Made by a program: the position numbers and the translations under genes. Below, piece after piece: positions 48,933-58,933 of a DNA stretch of 64,000 nucleotides. The stretch is from Flavobacterium sp. CBA20B-1 (lineage in GTDB: Bacteria > Bacteroidota > Bacteroidia > Flavobacteriales > Flavobacteriaceae): the NCBI RefSeq assembly GCF_028473145.1, contig NZ_CP092370.1, forward strand, positions 2,728,001-2,792,000. The letters run 5' to 3'. Positions within the stretch are counted from its first letter, which is position 1; each line of letters starts with the position of its first letter. The notes under the pieces are model-generated. The model saw only the letters and a program-made list of their open reading frames with translations, was not told where the DNA came from and searched no databases.

Positions 48933-50888
48933 CTACCGCTTCACCACTTTAACTGTTCCGGTGTTGCCTTCTACGGTAACAATTTTTATAAAATAGACAC
49001 CATTACTGTTGTTTTCCATATTTATCTGGTTACTGCCGTTAAACATACGTTCTTGTACTAGTCTTTCTGTAGCATCGTATATCGTATAAGCAGACAACTG
49101 CTCTGTAGTTTCTACATTGATGATACTTGTTGTTGGGTTTGGATATACGTTAAACGATAATGTATTAAAATCATCCGTACTCACCGAACCACATGCACTG
49201 TTTGCTAGCTTAGCTACAAAAAAGTCTGCTTCGCCAGTGCTGATTAATGGGTTTATACCCAGTGTATTATTTATAAAAAGATTGGCATTAAAACTACCTC
49301 CGGTAATATAGTTACCGTCGTTATCAACTGCTACAGCCGTCATTGTCTTAGTACTTAGTGGTTCTCCTTCTATATCATGTACACCTATCACATTTCCTGT
49401 TTGTTTGTCTAAACGAACCAATATAGGGTCGGGCTGAAAATTAGCTCCTAAAGGACGAGCTATGTTTATTGCCCCCCAAGAGTCAGCACCGCCTTGTGCT
49501 GCAAAAGCTATTTCATTCCCATTTATAGCAATATTTTTTCCTCGACGTAAGGTAGATGCGGAGATAGTTGAGTCGTGAGATGTTGTTGCCTGTACCCATT
49601 GCACATCGCCATCACTATTGAATTTTACAATCATTGGAACTGTATAATCAGCTCCTGTAGTAATATTATAGGGGGTAACAGATGAGTCTGTAGGGTCATA
49701 AATTTTTAAATCAAGGTAGGTAGGATGTCTGAATCTGGCCCCTCCAATATAAACGTTGGAATTATCATCAATTACTACAGAGCTAATTTTGTTACCAGTG
49801 AGATCACTACTTGTTCCAGGGTCTGAGTAAATCTCTCGTATCCATTTTTTACTGCCATCATTTCCATTAATAGCAATAATATATGAACGATTTACAATAG
49901 TTTGTCCATCATAAGTTAATGGCATAAGTGGTGCACCTATTCGCTCACCAGCTATATAAAATGTATTAGTACCACTATCATAACCAAAGCGAGTATCTTT
50001 CATAGACAAACCTGTACTATTTGAAATAGGTAAAGAAATACTACTATTATAGTCAAGGTTGGGATATGTGTCATAGGTTACTAAATGGTATTGGTAATTG
50101 TATAGTGTATTAAAACTTGAAGGTACAGTTACATTTCCATCCAAATGCGTACCGTTTATTAGTCCAATAATAAAATGTATTTTTCCGTCACCGTCTATTG
50201 CCAAATCGGAAATTTGTGAGGTGAAATTATTCCCTGTTACATCTCCCTGTAGAGCCTTTTTTTCTATATAATTGCCATTACTATCATATTTTACTAAATA
50301 AGTAGTTTTGAAACCCTCTTGTGGAATATTTACTCCACCATTACTAAAATCTGGAAAAGGCACAAAGTCATTATCTGAAAAATGTAATGGTGGTCTAATA
50401 CCTCCTCCTGAACCTGGATCTTCATTTCTAACATTTGCTCCTACATAAACATTGTTTTGATCGTCTAATACCAAATTATAGGCAGTATCATTTTTCCAGC
50501 CACCAATAGCCTGACTCCAACGCACATTGCCTTCACAGTCAGTGGAAAACAAAAAAATATCTTTAGTGCCACCAGCTATTGTATTAGAGGTATTGTATAC
50601 TGGTACGGTGTACCCGTCTAAATTTGCATTTGATGCTCCTGCAATTGATGTTATAAAATAATAGTTATTATCTGTACCTACTTTTATATCATAAATTCTT
50701 TCATCATCAATTCCTGCTCCTGTACCACCTAGACTTCCGCCTCCTTTCATTGCCCACTGCCATTCATAGGGTTGTTGGGCGTTGACTGTAAGAGACAAAA
50801 GAAAAAAGAATATGAATAAATGAGGTATTTTAAAAGGATATTCCTCACGCTGTTCAAAATAATAAGCTTTATGTATTTTTTGTTTCAT
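48933..50888 (-). CDS. T9SS-exported SBBP beta-propeller protein, paralogue 3
   Basis: The 651-residue protein is the first of the tandem array in transcription order. Its N-terminal third (residues ~55-215) diverges from the other two. The block from ~300 to ~420 (PLTYDGQTIVNRSYIIAING, RHPTYLDLKIYDPTDSSVTP) is almost identical to paralogue 1. Signal peptide, SBBP repeats and the T9SS domain are as in its siblings. A terminator of the PKD gene lies just upstream, so this array may depend on readthrough or its own weak promoter. Confidence 0.85.
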   Translation of the reverse strand: MKQKIHKAYYFEQREEYPFKIPHLFIFFFLLSLTVNAQQPYEWQWAMKGGGSLGGTGAGIDDERIYDIKVGTDNNYYFITSIAGASNANLDGYTVPVYNTSNTIAGGTKDIFLFSTDCEGNVRWSQAIGGWKNDTAYNLVLDDQNNVYVGANVRNEDPGSGGGIRPPLHFSDNDFVPFPDFSNGGVNIPQEGFKTTYLVKYDSNGNYIEKKALQGDVTGNNFTSQISDLAIDGDGKIHFIIGLINGTHLDGNVTVPSSFNTLYNYQYHLVTYDTYPNLDYNSSISLPISNSTGLSMKDTRFGYDSGTNTFYIAGERIGAPLMPLTYDGQTIVNRSYIIAINGNDGSKKWIREIYSDPGTSSDLTGNKISSVVIDDNSNVYIGGARFRHPTYLDLKIYDPTDSSVTPYNITTGADYTVPMIVKFNSDGDVQWVQATTSHDSTISASTLRRGKNIAINGNEIAFAAQGGADSWGAINIARPLGANFQPDPILVRLDKQTGNVIGVHDIEGEPLSTKTMTAVAVDNDGNYITGGSFNANLFINNTLGINPLISTGEADFFVAKLANSACGSVSTDDFNTLSFNVYPNPTTSIINVETTEQLSAYTIYDATERLVQERMFNGSNQINMENNSNGVYFIKIVTVEGNTGTVKVVKR

Positions 50889-50930
50889 ATCTGTTAGTTT
50901 TTTTAATTATTGGTTTCTAAAATTAATAAA

Positions 50931-50963
50931 AACGGTGCTAAAAGCCAAGCTCTTAGCACCGTT
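50931..50963 (-). terminator. Terminator after the PKD-type T9SS gene
   Basis: Arms AACGGTGCTAA (50931-50941) and TTAGCACCGTT (50953-50963) pair perfectly and are followed on the minus strand by TTTTTA. It is 16 bp after the stop at 50979. Confidence 0.75.
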
Positions 50964-50978
50964 TACTCATTAAACAGT

Positions 50979-53900
50979 TTATTTCTTAATCAATTTTTCG
51001 GTCGCAATGCGTTTACCGTCTGCTTCTAGCGTAATGATGTAGGTACCCGGTATAAAACGGCTTACGTCCAGCGTAATTTCTCCGTCTTGTCCGCTTACTC
51101 TTTCATTGTAGCGCTGTAAGCCCATAATATCATATACTTTAATGCTTTGTGCATTATCGTATTCTGTACCTGTGCTAAACGTTACCACAGTGGTATCGTA
51201 TGATGGATTGGGCGAGAGTGCCAAAGATGCTGGTTCTACCAGATTTTCCCAATGGGTTTCAGATAGTTTAACCTCTACAACGTCGGCACAACCTGGCCCG
51301 CTGACCACAAACATATCAGGCACACCCGGCATATAGGTGCCGTTGACGTAGAATTCTACTGCAAAAGAGTTGAATCCCGGATTCAATACCAACACTGATG
51401 GTACAAATGTGCCGTAGCCGTTATAACTACTCAGGTGTACCGCGATAGGGTTGCTTGTAGGGTTTGTCATTTGAACGTAGTACACAAAGCCCCCCGGTAT
51501 GATTTCCATCAATTCAAATTGTACTTTGAAATCGCAAGATTTCGGCGGACATCTTTCAAGGTCTATAGTAATATCTGGTATGTTACTGCCATAGGTGCAA
51601 CCTTGTTGGCTGATAAACAACTGATAAGTTCCTCCGGAAGTAACTGGTTGATTCGGGATAAAGGTGTTGTTGCCCGATTGGGTAACACTGCCGTTTACCT
51701 CCCAGCTGTAACTGTCGTAGGTACCCAGTGGCCCAATCAAATAAGCATCACAAACCGTATAACAACCCGCAGGAACTACCCATAAGGCACGTTCTGGATT
51801 GTGCGGTGCCTGTATATATCCGGTGGCACTGCAACCGGTAGTTTCGGTATAGGTTACACTATACGCTCCGCCATGGGTTACTTCGATGGTAGTTCCGGTC
51901 ATGCCGTTGCTCCAGTTATACACACCAGTACTTGGCCCGGTAGCCGTTAATTGTATGGTATACGGGTCGCAGTTAATTACCGTGTAACTGATGGTTGGCG
52001 TAGGCACTTGCGGGTGTACTTCTACCGTAGTGGTAAAGCTGTTGGTACAAGACGGATCGCTTGCAGCACGGGTTTCAAACGTGTAGTTATATGTACCCGG
52101 AGTCAGTCCGGTCAACTCCAACACTTTGTTGGTATCACCAGCTACCCATGTTCCGTAGCCCGAAGGTAGTGACGGCCCGCTCCATCGGTGCTCCACCGCA
52201 TTATCGGTAGTAATACCTACCAATATGGTGCTCTCGTCAAAACACACACTAGTATTGCCGCTGATGCTGGCAAACGGAGGCTGACGCAGTATATAGCTTT
52301 TAGCTTCGGTAGCCATGATATAACTTTTACAACCATTAGCATCAATCAACACCGGCCAATAACTGCCGCTTTGTGTTGGCTGATAAGTCAAACCTGTACC
52401 AACTTCTTGATTACCCAACATCCATATAATATCAACCGGCATAAGGCTACCAGAAAATGATAGTGGTGTAGGATTATTGGCACAGAAGTCAGCATTAAGA
52501 GGGTTAATAATACCTCCATTAAAATCAGCTTCATAAATGTTTACAAATACAGGATTGCTGGTATAAGTACACCCATACGGTGTGGTAACCGTTAATGTAA
52601 TGAATTGGTTTGGTCCTGCGGGGAGCTGAATCAATGTATTTTCTTCACTGGTTATATACGATGTACCATTAAATACCCACTCATAGATGTTGCTTGGGTC
52701 ATACCCCGGTGCGGTTAAAGTAATCACCTCGTCAGAACAATAGCTTAGAGGCGAAAGCGTAAAGTTAGGGTCCGGTTCAGGGTCTAAGGTTATCGTTAGC
52801 GTAGTTTCACACTCTGGTGTTCCACTGCCTGGTGAATTGACTTTCATGGTATAAACATACGTGCCCGGTCCTATACTGTTTATGGTTGTGCTGTTGCCTG
52901 AGGCTCCTGCCGTAACACCCGGACCAAAATATTCAAAGGTCAACGGATTAATACTGCCTGCATTATATGTTAATGAATGATTGTACAGCACTATTTTATA
53001 AGTTCCGTCTCCGTTACAGGTTATCTCTGGCGACATTTTGGCTTCGTAGTTTTTCTCTACCGTATAAGTCTTCACAATAGTACAACCGCTATAATTCAGG
53101 TATGCTGTTACTACGTGTGTGCCTGGTACCGTTGTGGTAAAAGTGGCATTGTCTGTTGTCTGTCCACCTGCAGGAGAAAGATGTGTACTGCCTGTCCAAA
53201 CAATTGATGTTGGCGGGTAGTCGTAGTTTAAGTCGGTAATAATAGTGTTACAACTTGTCCACTGTGCCGATGCACTCGCATTCGGGTTTGGTGATACTAT
53301 ACAGCCACCTGGTCCACCGCCGGCACAACTTTCCGTTACATAAATATTGTCTGAGCGTACTTCACAACCGTTTTGGTCAATTACTTTTACGTAATAAGTT
53401 CCGCCTGGATTTGGTCCGGTAATGGAGAAATTTTCACTATTAGCCCCTGCTATCGGAGTAGTACTTGGAACTTTATACCATTCAAATACAGTAGAAGATG
53501 TGATGCCTGTAGATACCGTTGATGTTAAGCTTATAGATCCGTAAGTCGCAGGGCAAACTATATAGCTGTAGCTTGGCGATACATACACTTCTGTTTCCGG
53601 ATATACAATTACATTTTGTGATGCCGATACGCTGTAGTTACATACGCCCAGCTGTAAGGTAAGATTTCTGGAAATATTACTGCTGGAACTGTTGGCAAAA
53701 GTGTTATTAATATTCAAAGTTCCCCCACCTGAATAAGAATATGTACCTTCATCAACACCGTCTATAAGCACCTTAATTGATACCGGATAAGGCGGACTAG
53801 GGGTTATCGTTATAGGCACAGCAACGGTTCCTGTATCTGCCGGACAAATATTAGCTACCGTTCCAATAGTCAATGTAGGGTTTTCTATCAGGTTGATAAC

Positions 53901-55856
53901 GTATGTTTGGGTAAAGGTCTGTCCACATTTAATGACATCTACTTGTAAAATTCCGGTTGGTGAAGTACTGATTTCATTAAAACCTACGGTTGCTGTTGTG
54001 CTGTTAATACCGTCAGTGATACTTCCGAAATTGGTTGCACTTGTACTGCTTTTGATACTCCATGTAATGTGATCGGCAACTACGCCGCCCAAATCTACCG
54101 TAAAAGTAGCGCTGCTACTCGGACAAAATTGTGCCAGTCCGCTGTTATTGATAATAACCGGATTAATAACAATTTCGCTTACAGCAAATTCAACTGGATC
54201 TGATTCACATATCACTCCGTTTTTCACAGCTTGTTTTACCACGCTTACCGTTGCAGGTGAACCTGTAAACTGTACATCTGCCTGTGCGCCAGTATTGTCT
54301 CCAATTACTGCTCCGTTGGTAACGCTCCATACGTAAATAAAACCAGGTTCTTCTTCACTAAGCGTGTATGTATAAGGTGTGTTTAAACATACCTTTTCTG
54401 GTCCGTCAATAGTACCGGTCATCACTGGTAATTCTACAACTTCTACCATTACAGGGTCAGAGTCACATCCGTCATAACCCACGGTAATTACGTGTGTTCC
54501 CGAATCAGGGAAATCGTAATCCATTGTAGAACCAGTATGGGTATAAACTATATTTCCGTCCAGCATAATTTGCCATTCTACCGATACGCCGTTATGCGTT
54601 TGGAAACTCATAGTATTATTCTGACAATTGGTAAGGTCATCGTCAGTAATGATCTGAGGACGCTCTGCAACTGAAAATTTAATTTCAGCTTTACCCATAC
54701 ACTTACCATCATCAATCAACGTATTTGTGTATTGTACAGACAAAACATAAGCGCCGGGAGTGGCTCCGTCTACCACAATCTCGTTGCGTTGGTCAGTGTG
54801 TACCAGCATCGGGTGGTTAGGGTCTCCATCAATCATCCATTCAAATTCTGTAGCAGGCCACTGAGGCAGGGTAAAACGCCCCTGAGAATCTTGGCAAACT
54901 ACACCTGGTCCTTTGATTAGTCCTCTACGTAAAACAACAGGTATTTTTACCGTAGTCCAAATCGGACAAGAACAGTTTGAACGATAGCTCACATAGCCAA
55001 AACCTTCTTGCGGATCAACGTTGTCCCAAACTACTTCGATTGAAGTACCGTTGTTGGCTATCATTGTTCCTCCAATTACTTTCCATTCACCGCCGCAACC
55101 ATCAGTTACGCTGTATGTTTCGCGAGCATTTTCACAAACCACAGACGGACAAGTGATTTCAAACTCACGGGCGTCCATAACATTTACTTCCCACTTATAA
55201 TAAGAGGTACAGTTACAACTGTTGGTAACAGCAAGTTCCACAGTATAAGTGCCCGGATGATCGTACGCGTGAGTTGGTTCGAAAAGGCTGGACGTAGTGC
55301 CGTCGCCGAAATCCCAAAGGTAATTAACAATGGCAGAACCGCCGTTGTCGTTAGAAAGGTTGTTAAAAGAAATGGGTAGAAAGGTACAAAACTCCTTTTG
55401 ATGGGGTTCTGGTCCGTCTATTTCAAAATAGGCTTCTGGACTAATTACTTTTTCTACACAAACCGTTAATACATCAACGGTATTGTCGTCATAAGTTATG
55501 GTCAGTGTTAAACTTCCGTTTCCACCACTGTTCCAGTGTATTGTAGCTCCGGTATTACTGCTGCTTTGTAAGTTACCTCCGTTAACCTGCCACTGAACGT
55601 CTGTAACACCATTGGCTGTAAAGCCATAAGTTACTGTACTTTCTTCACAAACACGAAGACAAACACCCATTGAAATTTGTTCAATCAGCGTATAGTAGTC
55701 TTTTTCGCCTCTGTCGTCGTAGTCAATACACCCTACTTCCTGATCCCATGTCAGAACGGGGTTGTGTGCTGTTTGGGCCTTCATTCCTAAAGACCACAGG
55801 ACAATCAGCATGATGCCCAATGCCCGTATGACGGGCAGACTGGTAATTTTTGCCAT
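50979..55856 (-). CDS. Very large PKD/Ig-like surface protein with T9SS sorting domain
   Basis: The 1,625-residue protein has a signal peptide (cleavage after GMKAQ). It then carries a series of PKD/Ig-like modules, clearest at ~180-225 (YLWDFGDGTTSSLFEPTHAY, PGTYTVELAVTNSC), with many Cys-containing strands. The C-terminal ~80 residues are a type A T9SS domain (LALSPNPSYDTTVVTF ... FIPGTYIITLEADGKRI). It is probably an adhesin or matrix protein displayed at the surface. By eye its base composition is less AT-rich than neighbouring genes. A box-type promoter sits ~250 bp upstream. Confidence 0.88.
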   Translation of the reverse strand: MAKITSLPVIRALGIMLIVLWSLGMKAQTAHNPVLTWDQEVGCIDYDDRGEKDYYTLIEQISMGVCLRVCEESTVTYGFTANGVTDVQWQVNGGNLQSSSNTGATIHWNSGGNGSLTLTITYDDNTVDVLTVCVEKVISPEAYFEIDGPEPHQKEFCTFLPISFNNLSNDNGGSAIVNYLWDFGDGTTSSLFEPTHAYDHPGTYTVELAVTNSCNCTSYYKWEVNVMDAREFEITCPSVVCENARETYSVTDGCGGEWKVIGGTMIANNGTSIEVVWDNVDPQEGFGYVSYRSNCSCPIWTTVKIPVVLRRGLIKGPGVVCQDSQGRFTLPQWPATEFEWMIDGDPNHPMLVHTDQRNEIVVDGATPGAYVLSVQYTNTLIDDGKCMGKAEIKFSVAERPQIITDDDLTNCQNNTMSFQTHNGVSVEWQIMLDGNIVYTHTGSTMDYDFPDSGTHVITVGYDGCDSDPVMVEVVELPVMTGTIDGPEKVCLNTPYTYTLSEEEPGFIYVWSVTNGAVIGDNTGAQADVQFTGSPATVSVVKQAVKNGVICESDPVEFAVSEIVINPVIINNSGLAQFCPSSSATFTVDLGGVVADHITWSIKSSTSATNFGSITDGINSTTATVGFNEISTSPTGILQVDVIKCGQTFTQTYVINLIENPTLTIGTVANICPADTGTVAVPITITPSPPYPVSIKVLIDGVDEGTYSYSGGGTLNINNTFANSSSSNISRNLTLQLGVCNYSVSASQNVIVYPETEVYVSPSYSYIVCPATYGSISLTSTVSTGITSSTVFEWYKVPSTTPIAGANSENFSITGPNPGGTYYVKVIDQNGCEVRSDNIYVTESCAGGGPGGCIVSPNPNASASAQWTSCNTIITDLNYDYPPTSIVWTGSTHLSPAGGQTTDNATFTTTVPGTHVVTAYLNYSGCTIVKTYTVEKNYEAKMSPEITCNGDGTYKIVLYNHSLTYNAGSINPLTFEYFGPGVTAGASGNSTTINSIGPGTYVYTMKVNSPGSGTPECETTLTITLDPEPDPNFTLSPLSYCSDEVITLTAPGYDPSNIYEWVFNGTSYITSEENTLIQLPAGPNQFITLTVTTPYGCTYTSNPVFVNIYEADFNGGIINPLNADFCANNPTPLSFSGSLMPVDIIWMLGNQEVGTGLTYQPTQSGSYWPVLIDANGCKSYIMATEAKSYILRQPPFASISGNTSVCFDESTILVGITTDNAVEHRWSGPSLPSGYGTWVAGDTNKVLELTGLTPGTYNYTFETRAASDPSCTNSFTTTVEVHPQVPTPTISYTVINCDPYTIQLTATGPSTGVYNWSNGMTGTTIEVTHGGAYSVTYTETTGCSATGYIQAPHNPERALWVVPAGCYTVCDAYLIGPLGTYDSYSWEVNGSVTQSGNNTFIPNQPVTSGGTYQLFISQQGCTYGSNIPDITIDLERCPPKSCDFKVQFELMEIIPGGFVYYVQMTNPTSNPIAVHLSSYNGYGTFVPSVLVLNPGFNSFAVEFYVNGTYMPGVPDMFVVSGPGCADVVEVKLSETHWENLVEPASLALSPNPSYDTTVVTFSTGTEYDNAQSIKVYDIMGLQRYNERVSGQDGEITLDVSRFIPGTYIITLEADGKRIATEKLIKK

Positions 55857-56101
55857 TGTAGTTAATGTTTTGGTTAGTATTCATTTTTTAAAACTTGATG
55901 ATTATTTAAAGGTTAATACTCAGTTACTGATATTGCGGTACTCACTCAGGAGCACATAATTTATTTTTGTTTAATAGGGTAATTACAAAAATTATAAAAT
56001 ATAAGTTTTTCGACTTCACTCACTATTGCGCATTCTTCCATGATAAAGATTTGTAAGTGTTATTACATTTGTAATTAAATTTTTAACAGATGAAAGATTC
56101 T

Positions 56102-56148
56102 GCAATTTAGATGACTTAAATAAGCCAGTCAATAAGTGTTTTTACGTA
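56102..56148 (-). promoter_or_regulatory. Box-type promoter upstream of the PKD gene
   Basis: On the minus strand the box TACGTAAAAACACTTA (56148-56133) abuts TTG (56132-56130), and 20 nt later comes TAAATTGC (56109-56102), an imperfect -7. A 50-bp stretch (56104-56153) is identical to 58889-58938 upstream of another gene. The leader to the PKD ATG would be ~240 nt. I see no convincing gene in it. Confidence 0.6.
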
Positions 56149-56211
56149 TTTTTACTATCAAAATAGTTAGAGTTTTCTTAAAAAATAGAACTGTAAATCT
56201 TTTCTGACAAA

Positions 56212-56251
56212 AAAAACAGAGTTTGACTACAAATAGTCAAACTCTGTTTTT
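56212..56251 (-). terminator. Terminator after the 56294-56827 lipoprotein gene
   Basis: A perfect 18-bp inverted repeat (56212-56229 and 56234-56251) with a 4-nt loop is followed by a U-tract on the minus strand, 40 bp after the stop. Confidence 0.8.
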
Positions 56252-56293
56252 GATAGTTTCTGGTTAAAAATGGAAAAACATTTTTATTACAAT

Positions 56294-56827
56294 TTATTCT
56301 ACATCGGAACAAATTTTAACACCTCCTACCATACCACTATGATGCATGGTTATAGTTTCTCCAGAAGAAAAGTTATCACTTAAATTAGTAAGAGTATTTT
56401 CAACACAACTCTGACTGTAACAGGTATTAACTAGCGACTGACCATCAGGGCATTTCCATTTTGCGAATTCCCATTCAATATCACTAATAGGTCCTCCAGC
56501 CTTTGGAGCATAATAATTAAAATTATGAAACTTAACTCCTCCTTGTTCTCTTGATACATCATAAATAACAGCTTCTATGTCACCATTGCTTTCATCAATA
56601 ATCTTTTCTACCGCTTCATAATTTTCTATAATCACTCTTTGAAGTTTATGTACACTATCTTGTTCAACCGGAGCAAAATAATCTCCAAAAAAGTTTAATT
56701 TAGTGGAAAATCCACTAATAGCTTCGTCACTAAGAATTGATTCTTCTGTAACTTTGCTTCCCTGATCACTCTCACACGAGTAAAATACAAAGCCAATGGC
56801 TAAAAATAAAATCAGAAATTTTTTCAT
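56294..56827 (-). CDS. Lipoprotein of unknown function
   Basis: The 177-residue protein has a lipoprotein signal with lipobox FYSC-E (Cys 18). The mature part is acidic. Four Cys in the last 60 residues (KCPDG, NTCYSQSCVEN, KICSDVE) could form disulfides. No family recognized. Confidence 0.6.
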   Translation of the reverse strand: MKKFLILFLAIGFVFYSCESDQGSKVTEESILSDEAISGFSTKLNFFGDYFAPVEQDSVHKLQRVIIENYEAVEKIIDESNGDIEAVIYDVSREQGGVKFHNFNYYAPKAGGPISDIEWEFAKWKCPDGQSLVNTCYSQSCVENTLTNLSDNFSSGETITMHHSGMVGGVKICSDVE

Positions 56828-56906
56828 AAAATAAATATTTAAAGTTAACCGTTTTAAAAATGATAAATTACATTTATTTGTCTTAATAAGTTTATGAGTT
56901 AAAACT

Positions 56907-57371
56907 TTATTCTACTTTAATAAACTTTTGCGTTAATTCTAATTCAACATAACGTCCTTGTTCATCCATCCCATTTTCAGAAACTGCTAAATGAAGATTA
57001 GTTTCATTTAAATTAGAAATGGTAAAACTATAGGGTATCCCGTCTCTATTAATTGTTAATTCATCTTCTGTTTTTTGGTATGTTCCACTACCTACCTCCT
57101 CATCTTCGCCGGTATCGCTATCAAAAAAGCGATACTCTATTACTCCATCTTCTTTAAAATGGTATTGTACTCCACCATCTGGAATATCTTCTTCTTCATA
57201 AACCATTTCTCCATCAATAGACATCTTAATGTCAAATGCGTTGAAATCCCATTTCCCTAATAAGTATTCCTTTGGTTCATCATCTATGACCGGACTGCTA
57301 TCATCATTGGAACAAGATGATAAAAAAATTAAACTAAATGCTATTGTAAAAATGTAAAAAAATCTATTCAT
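56907..57371 (-). CDS. Lipocalin-like lipoprotein
   Basis: A 154-residue protein with lipobox LSSC-S (Cys 20). The acidic beta-rich part starts LLGKWDFNAF, the G-x-W start typical of lipocalin-like Bacteroidota lipoproteins, and continues with YHFKEDGVIEYRF and GTYQKTEDELTI. Ligand unknown. Confidence 0.65.
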   Translation of the reverse strand: MNRFFYIFTIAFSLIFLSSCSNDDSSPVIDDEPKEYLLGKWDFNAFDIKMSIDGEMVYEEEDIPDGGVQYHFKEDGVIEYRFFDSDTGEDEEVGSGTYQKTEDELTINRDGIPYSFTISNLNETNLHLAVSENGMDEQGRYVELELTQKFIKVE

Positions 57372-57387
57372 TATTTCTATTGCTTTT

Positions 57388-58071
57388 TTAGTGTATTGAT
57401 AATGCTAACCCCATAAAGAATCCATTTGCCGATGTTTTGGGACTATCATCATAAGAGTTTCCGTTAATTTCCCATTTTTCTTTTCCAAAGCCTATTCTAT
57501 ATCCCATTCTAACCCCAATTAAAATATCTCCTTCAGAATCAATTTCCCAATCGTAACCTGCTTTTAGAGCCGCATATGTATTATTTCTTGAACTTATTTT
57601 AGAACCATCATTTGTTTGTGAGATAGAATCAAAAAAAGAAGTGCCTTTTACATTGTTATATAAATCTACATCATACGATACGTTTCCGATAGCTACACCA
57701 AACAACAAGTAGTTTCGTTCTTTAAAATTGATATATTTACCATAACCTATTTCACTAAAAATAACCTGCTGTTCTAATGTATATTCTTTTTCATTATTCT
57801 TAGAATTGTTTAAACCTACAGTCACTTCCCAATAATCACGATTCCCAGAGAATAGTTTTATATTGAAAGATGGTGTAAATTGCAAGCCGTCTTTAATTTG
57901 TGGTAGCCCTTGATTTTCTAATACATCATTTATACTTCCAAAATTAAAATTTGACATTCCTATTATTGCTGATGCTTGCAAACCTTTCTTTTCATTAATA
58001 TTTTGTGCAGTAGCATAACTACTTATACATATAACTACCAGCATCGTTAGTTTATTCCAAAATCTTCTCAT
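57388..58071 (-). CDS. Outer-membrane beta-barrel protein
   Basis: A signal peptide (ends SSYATAQ) precedes ~200 residues of alternating strands with aromatic girdles (GLQFTPSFNIKLF, DYWEVTVGLNN, YLLFGVAIGNVSYD, YAALKAGYDWEID, ILIGVRMGYRIGFG). The C-terminal strand ends FFMGLALSIH. This is a small ~8-stranded OMP barrel pattern. Confidence 0.7.
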   Translation of the reverse strand: MRRFWNKLTMLVVICISSYATAQNINEKKGLQASAIIGMSNFNFGSINDVLENQGLPQIKDGLQFTPSFNIKLFSGNRDYWEVTVGLNNSKNNEKEYTLEQQVIFSEIGYGKYINFKERNYLLFGVAIGNVSYDVDLYNNVKGTSFFDSISQTNDGSKISSRNNTYAALKAGYDWEIDSEGDILIGVRMGYRIGFGKEKWEINGNSYDDSPKTSANGFFMGLALSIH

Positions 58072-58142
58072 TGTTTATTTTTTATAATTAAGTTTTGGTA
58101 CATTTATTATGATGTGCCAAAACTTAAAGATTCATCACAATC

Positions 58143-58721
58143 TTACTTTCCAAAATAATAATCATATATTTGGACAGCTAATTCAGCAGCAGAACTTCCA
58201 AGAGCACCTGTAGCTGCTCCACCTAAAGCAGTCCCACCTCCACCAAATAATCCTTTAAAAAATCCTCCGACTGCTCCTTTTACATCTGCTCTTCCTACTT
58301 TACGCCAATTAATATCGGGCCAATCAATTTTAGAAGCCTGTTGATAATTTACTTGCGACCAATAACTATTGGAATCTACAACTTGTTGATTCCAATAATG
58401 TAAACTTGATTTTCCAACAGCTAAGCCTGCCAATAGAGGCATTTGTTCTTCTTCAGTAAGATCAGAATTGATAACTTTTTGAACCTCACTATTTATTTTA
58501 GTATTTATTTCGTCTATATGATTAAAGGGGGGCTCATAACCATCAAAAACCGCCTCTACCTGTTTTGCATATTCAATTTGCCGTTCTGTAAAATCAGATG
58601 GATAAGAATCTGAAAGAACATTATTATAAGCTAAAGTTCCTGCGGTTACTAAATTGTCAAAAGTAGCTCCAGGAAAAGAACTGCTGTTATTTACAAAAGT
58701 TGCTGACAAGTTAATTATCAC
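58143..58721 (-). CDS. Protein with hydrophobic Gly-rich C-terminus
   Basis: The open frame gives 192 residues from a GTG at 58721, but coding-like text continues 5' in the same frame (NLSSFDRVPSEPE), so the true start is upstream and lost by a frameshift (see 58765-58830). There is no signal peptide. The C-terminus has a hydrophobic Gly/Ala-rich stretch (GGFFKGLFGGGG, then TALGGAATGALGSSAAEL), like membrane-inserting or bacteriocin-type tails. It is served by the best box-type promoter. Function unknown. Confidence 0.55.
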   Translation of the reverse strand: MIINLSATFVNNSSSFPGATFDNLVTAGTLAYNNVLSDSYPSDFTERQIEYAKQVEAVFDGYEPPFNHIDEINTKINSEVQKVINSDLTEEEQMPLLAGLAVGKSSLHYWNQQVVDSNSYWSQVNYQQASKIDWPDINWRKVGRADVKGAVGGFFKGLFGGGGTALGGAATGALGSSAAELAVQIYDYYFGK

Positions 58722-58764
58722 TTCTGGTTCTGATGGTACTCTGTCAAAACTTGATAAATTTAAT

Positions 58765-58830
58765 CTATAAATCTAATCCGTTGTTATGCAAATTTTCTAT
58801 GTATGCATAATAGATTAATGCATCTGCCAT
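58765..58830 (-). pseudogene. Separated N-terminal piece of the 58143-58721 gene
   Basis: The ATG at 58830 opens MADALIYYAYIENLHNNGLDL followed by TAG. Reading one base later at the TTA-TAG-A joint continues RLNLSSFDRVPSEPE and on into the 58143-58721 frame. A +1 shift would thus fuse both into a ~227-residue protein. This may be a mutation, a sequence error or, less likely, programmed +1 frameshifting. Confidence 0.5.
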
Positions 58831-58886
58831 AATTTTTAATCTTTTAAATTAACAATAAATATCATCGTAGCTACAAAATGATAGTC

Positions 58887-58933
58887 CAAATTTAGATGAC
58901 TTAAATAAGCCAGTCAATAAGTGTTTTTACGTA
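58887..58933 (-). promoter_or_regulatory. Box-type promoter of the Gly-rich-tail gene
   Basis: Minus strand: box TACGTAAAAACACTTA (58933-58918), TTG (58917-58915), 20 nt, then TAAATTTG (58894-58887), a perfect -7. The ATG at 58830 is 57 nt downstream of the -7 element. Confidence 0.75.

Noticed and set aside
44977..50888. Possibility that the three propeller genes are assembly duplicates
   Set aside because: The centres differ strongly and consistently, so these are real paralogues.
51142..55959. Many short plus-strand open frames across the PKD gene
   Set aside because: They are antisense shadows of a long continuous T9SS protein frame and have no start signals or domains.
55920..56095. 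Short minus-strand frame (about 26 codons, MEECAIVSEVEK) in the PKD leader
   Set aside because: Too short, no homology recognized, and no ribosome-binding context.
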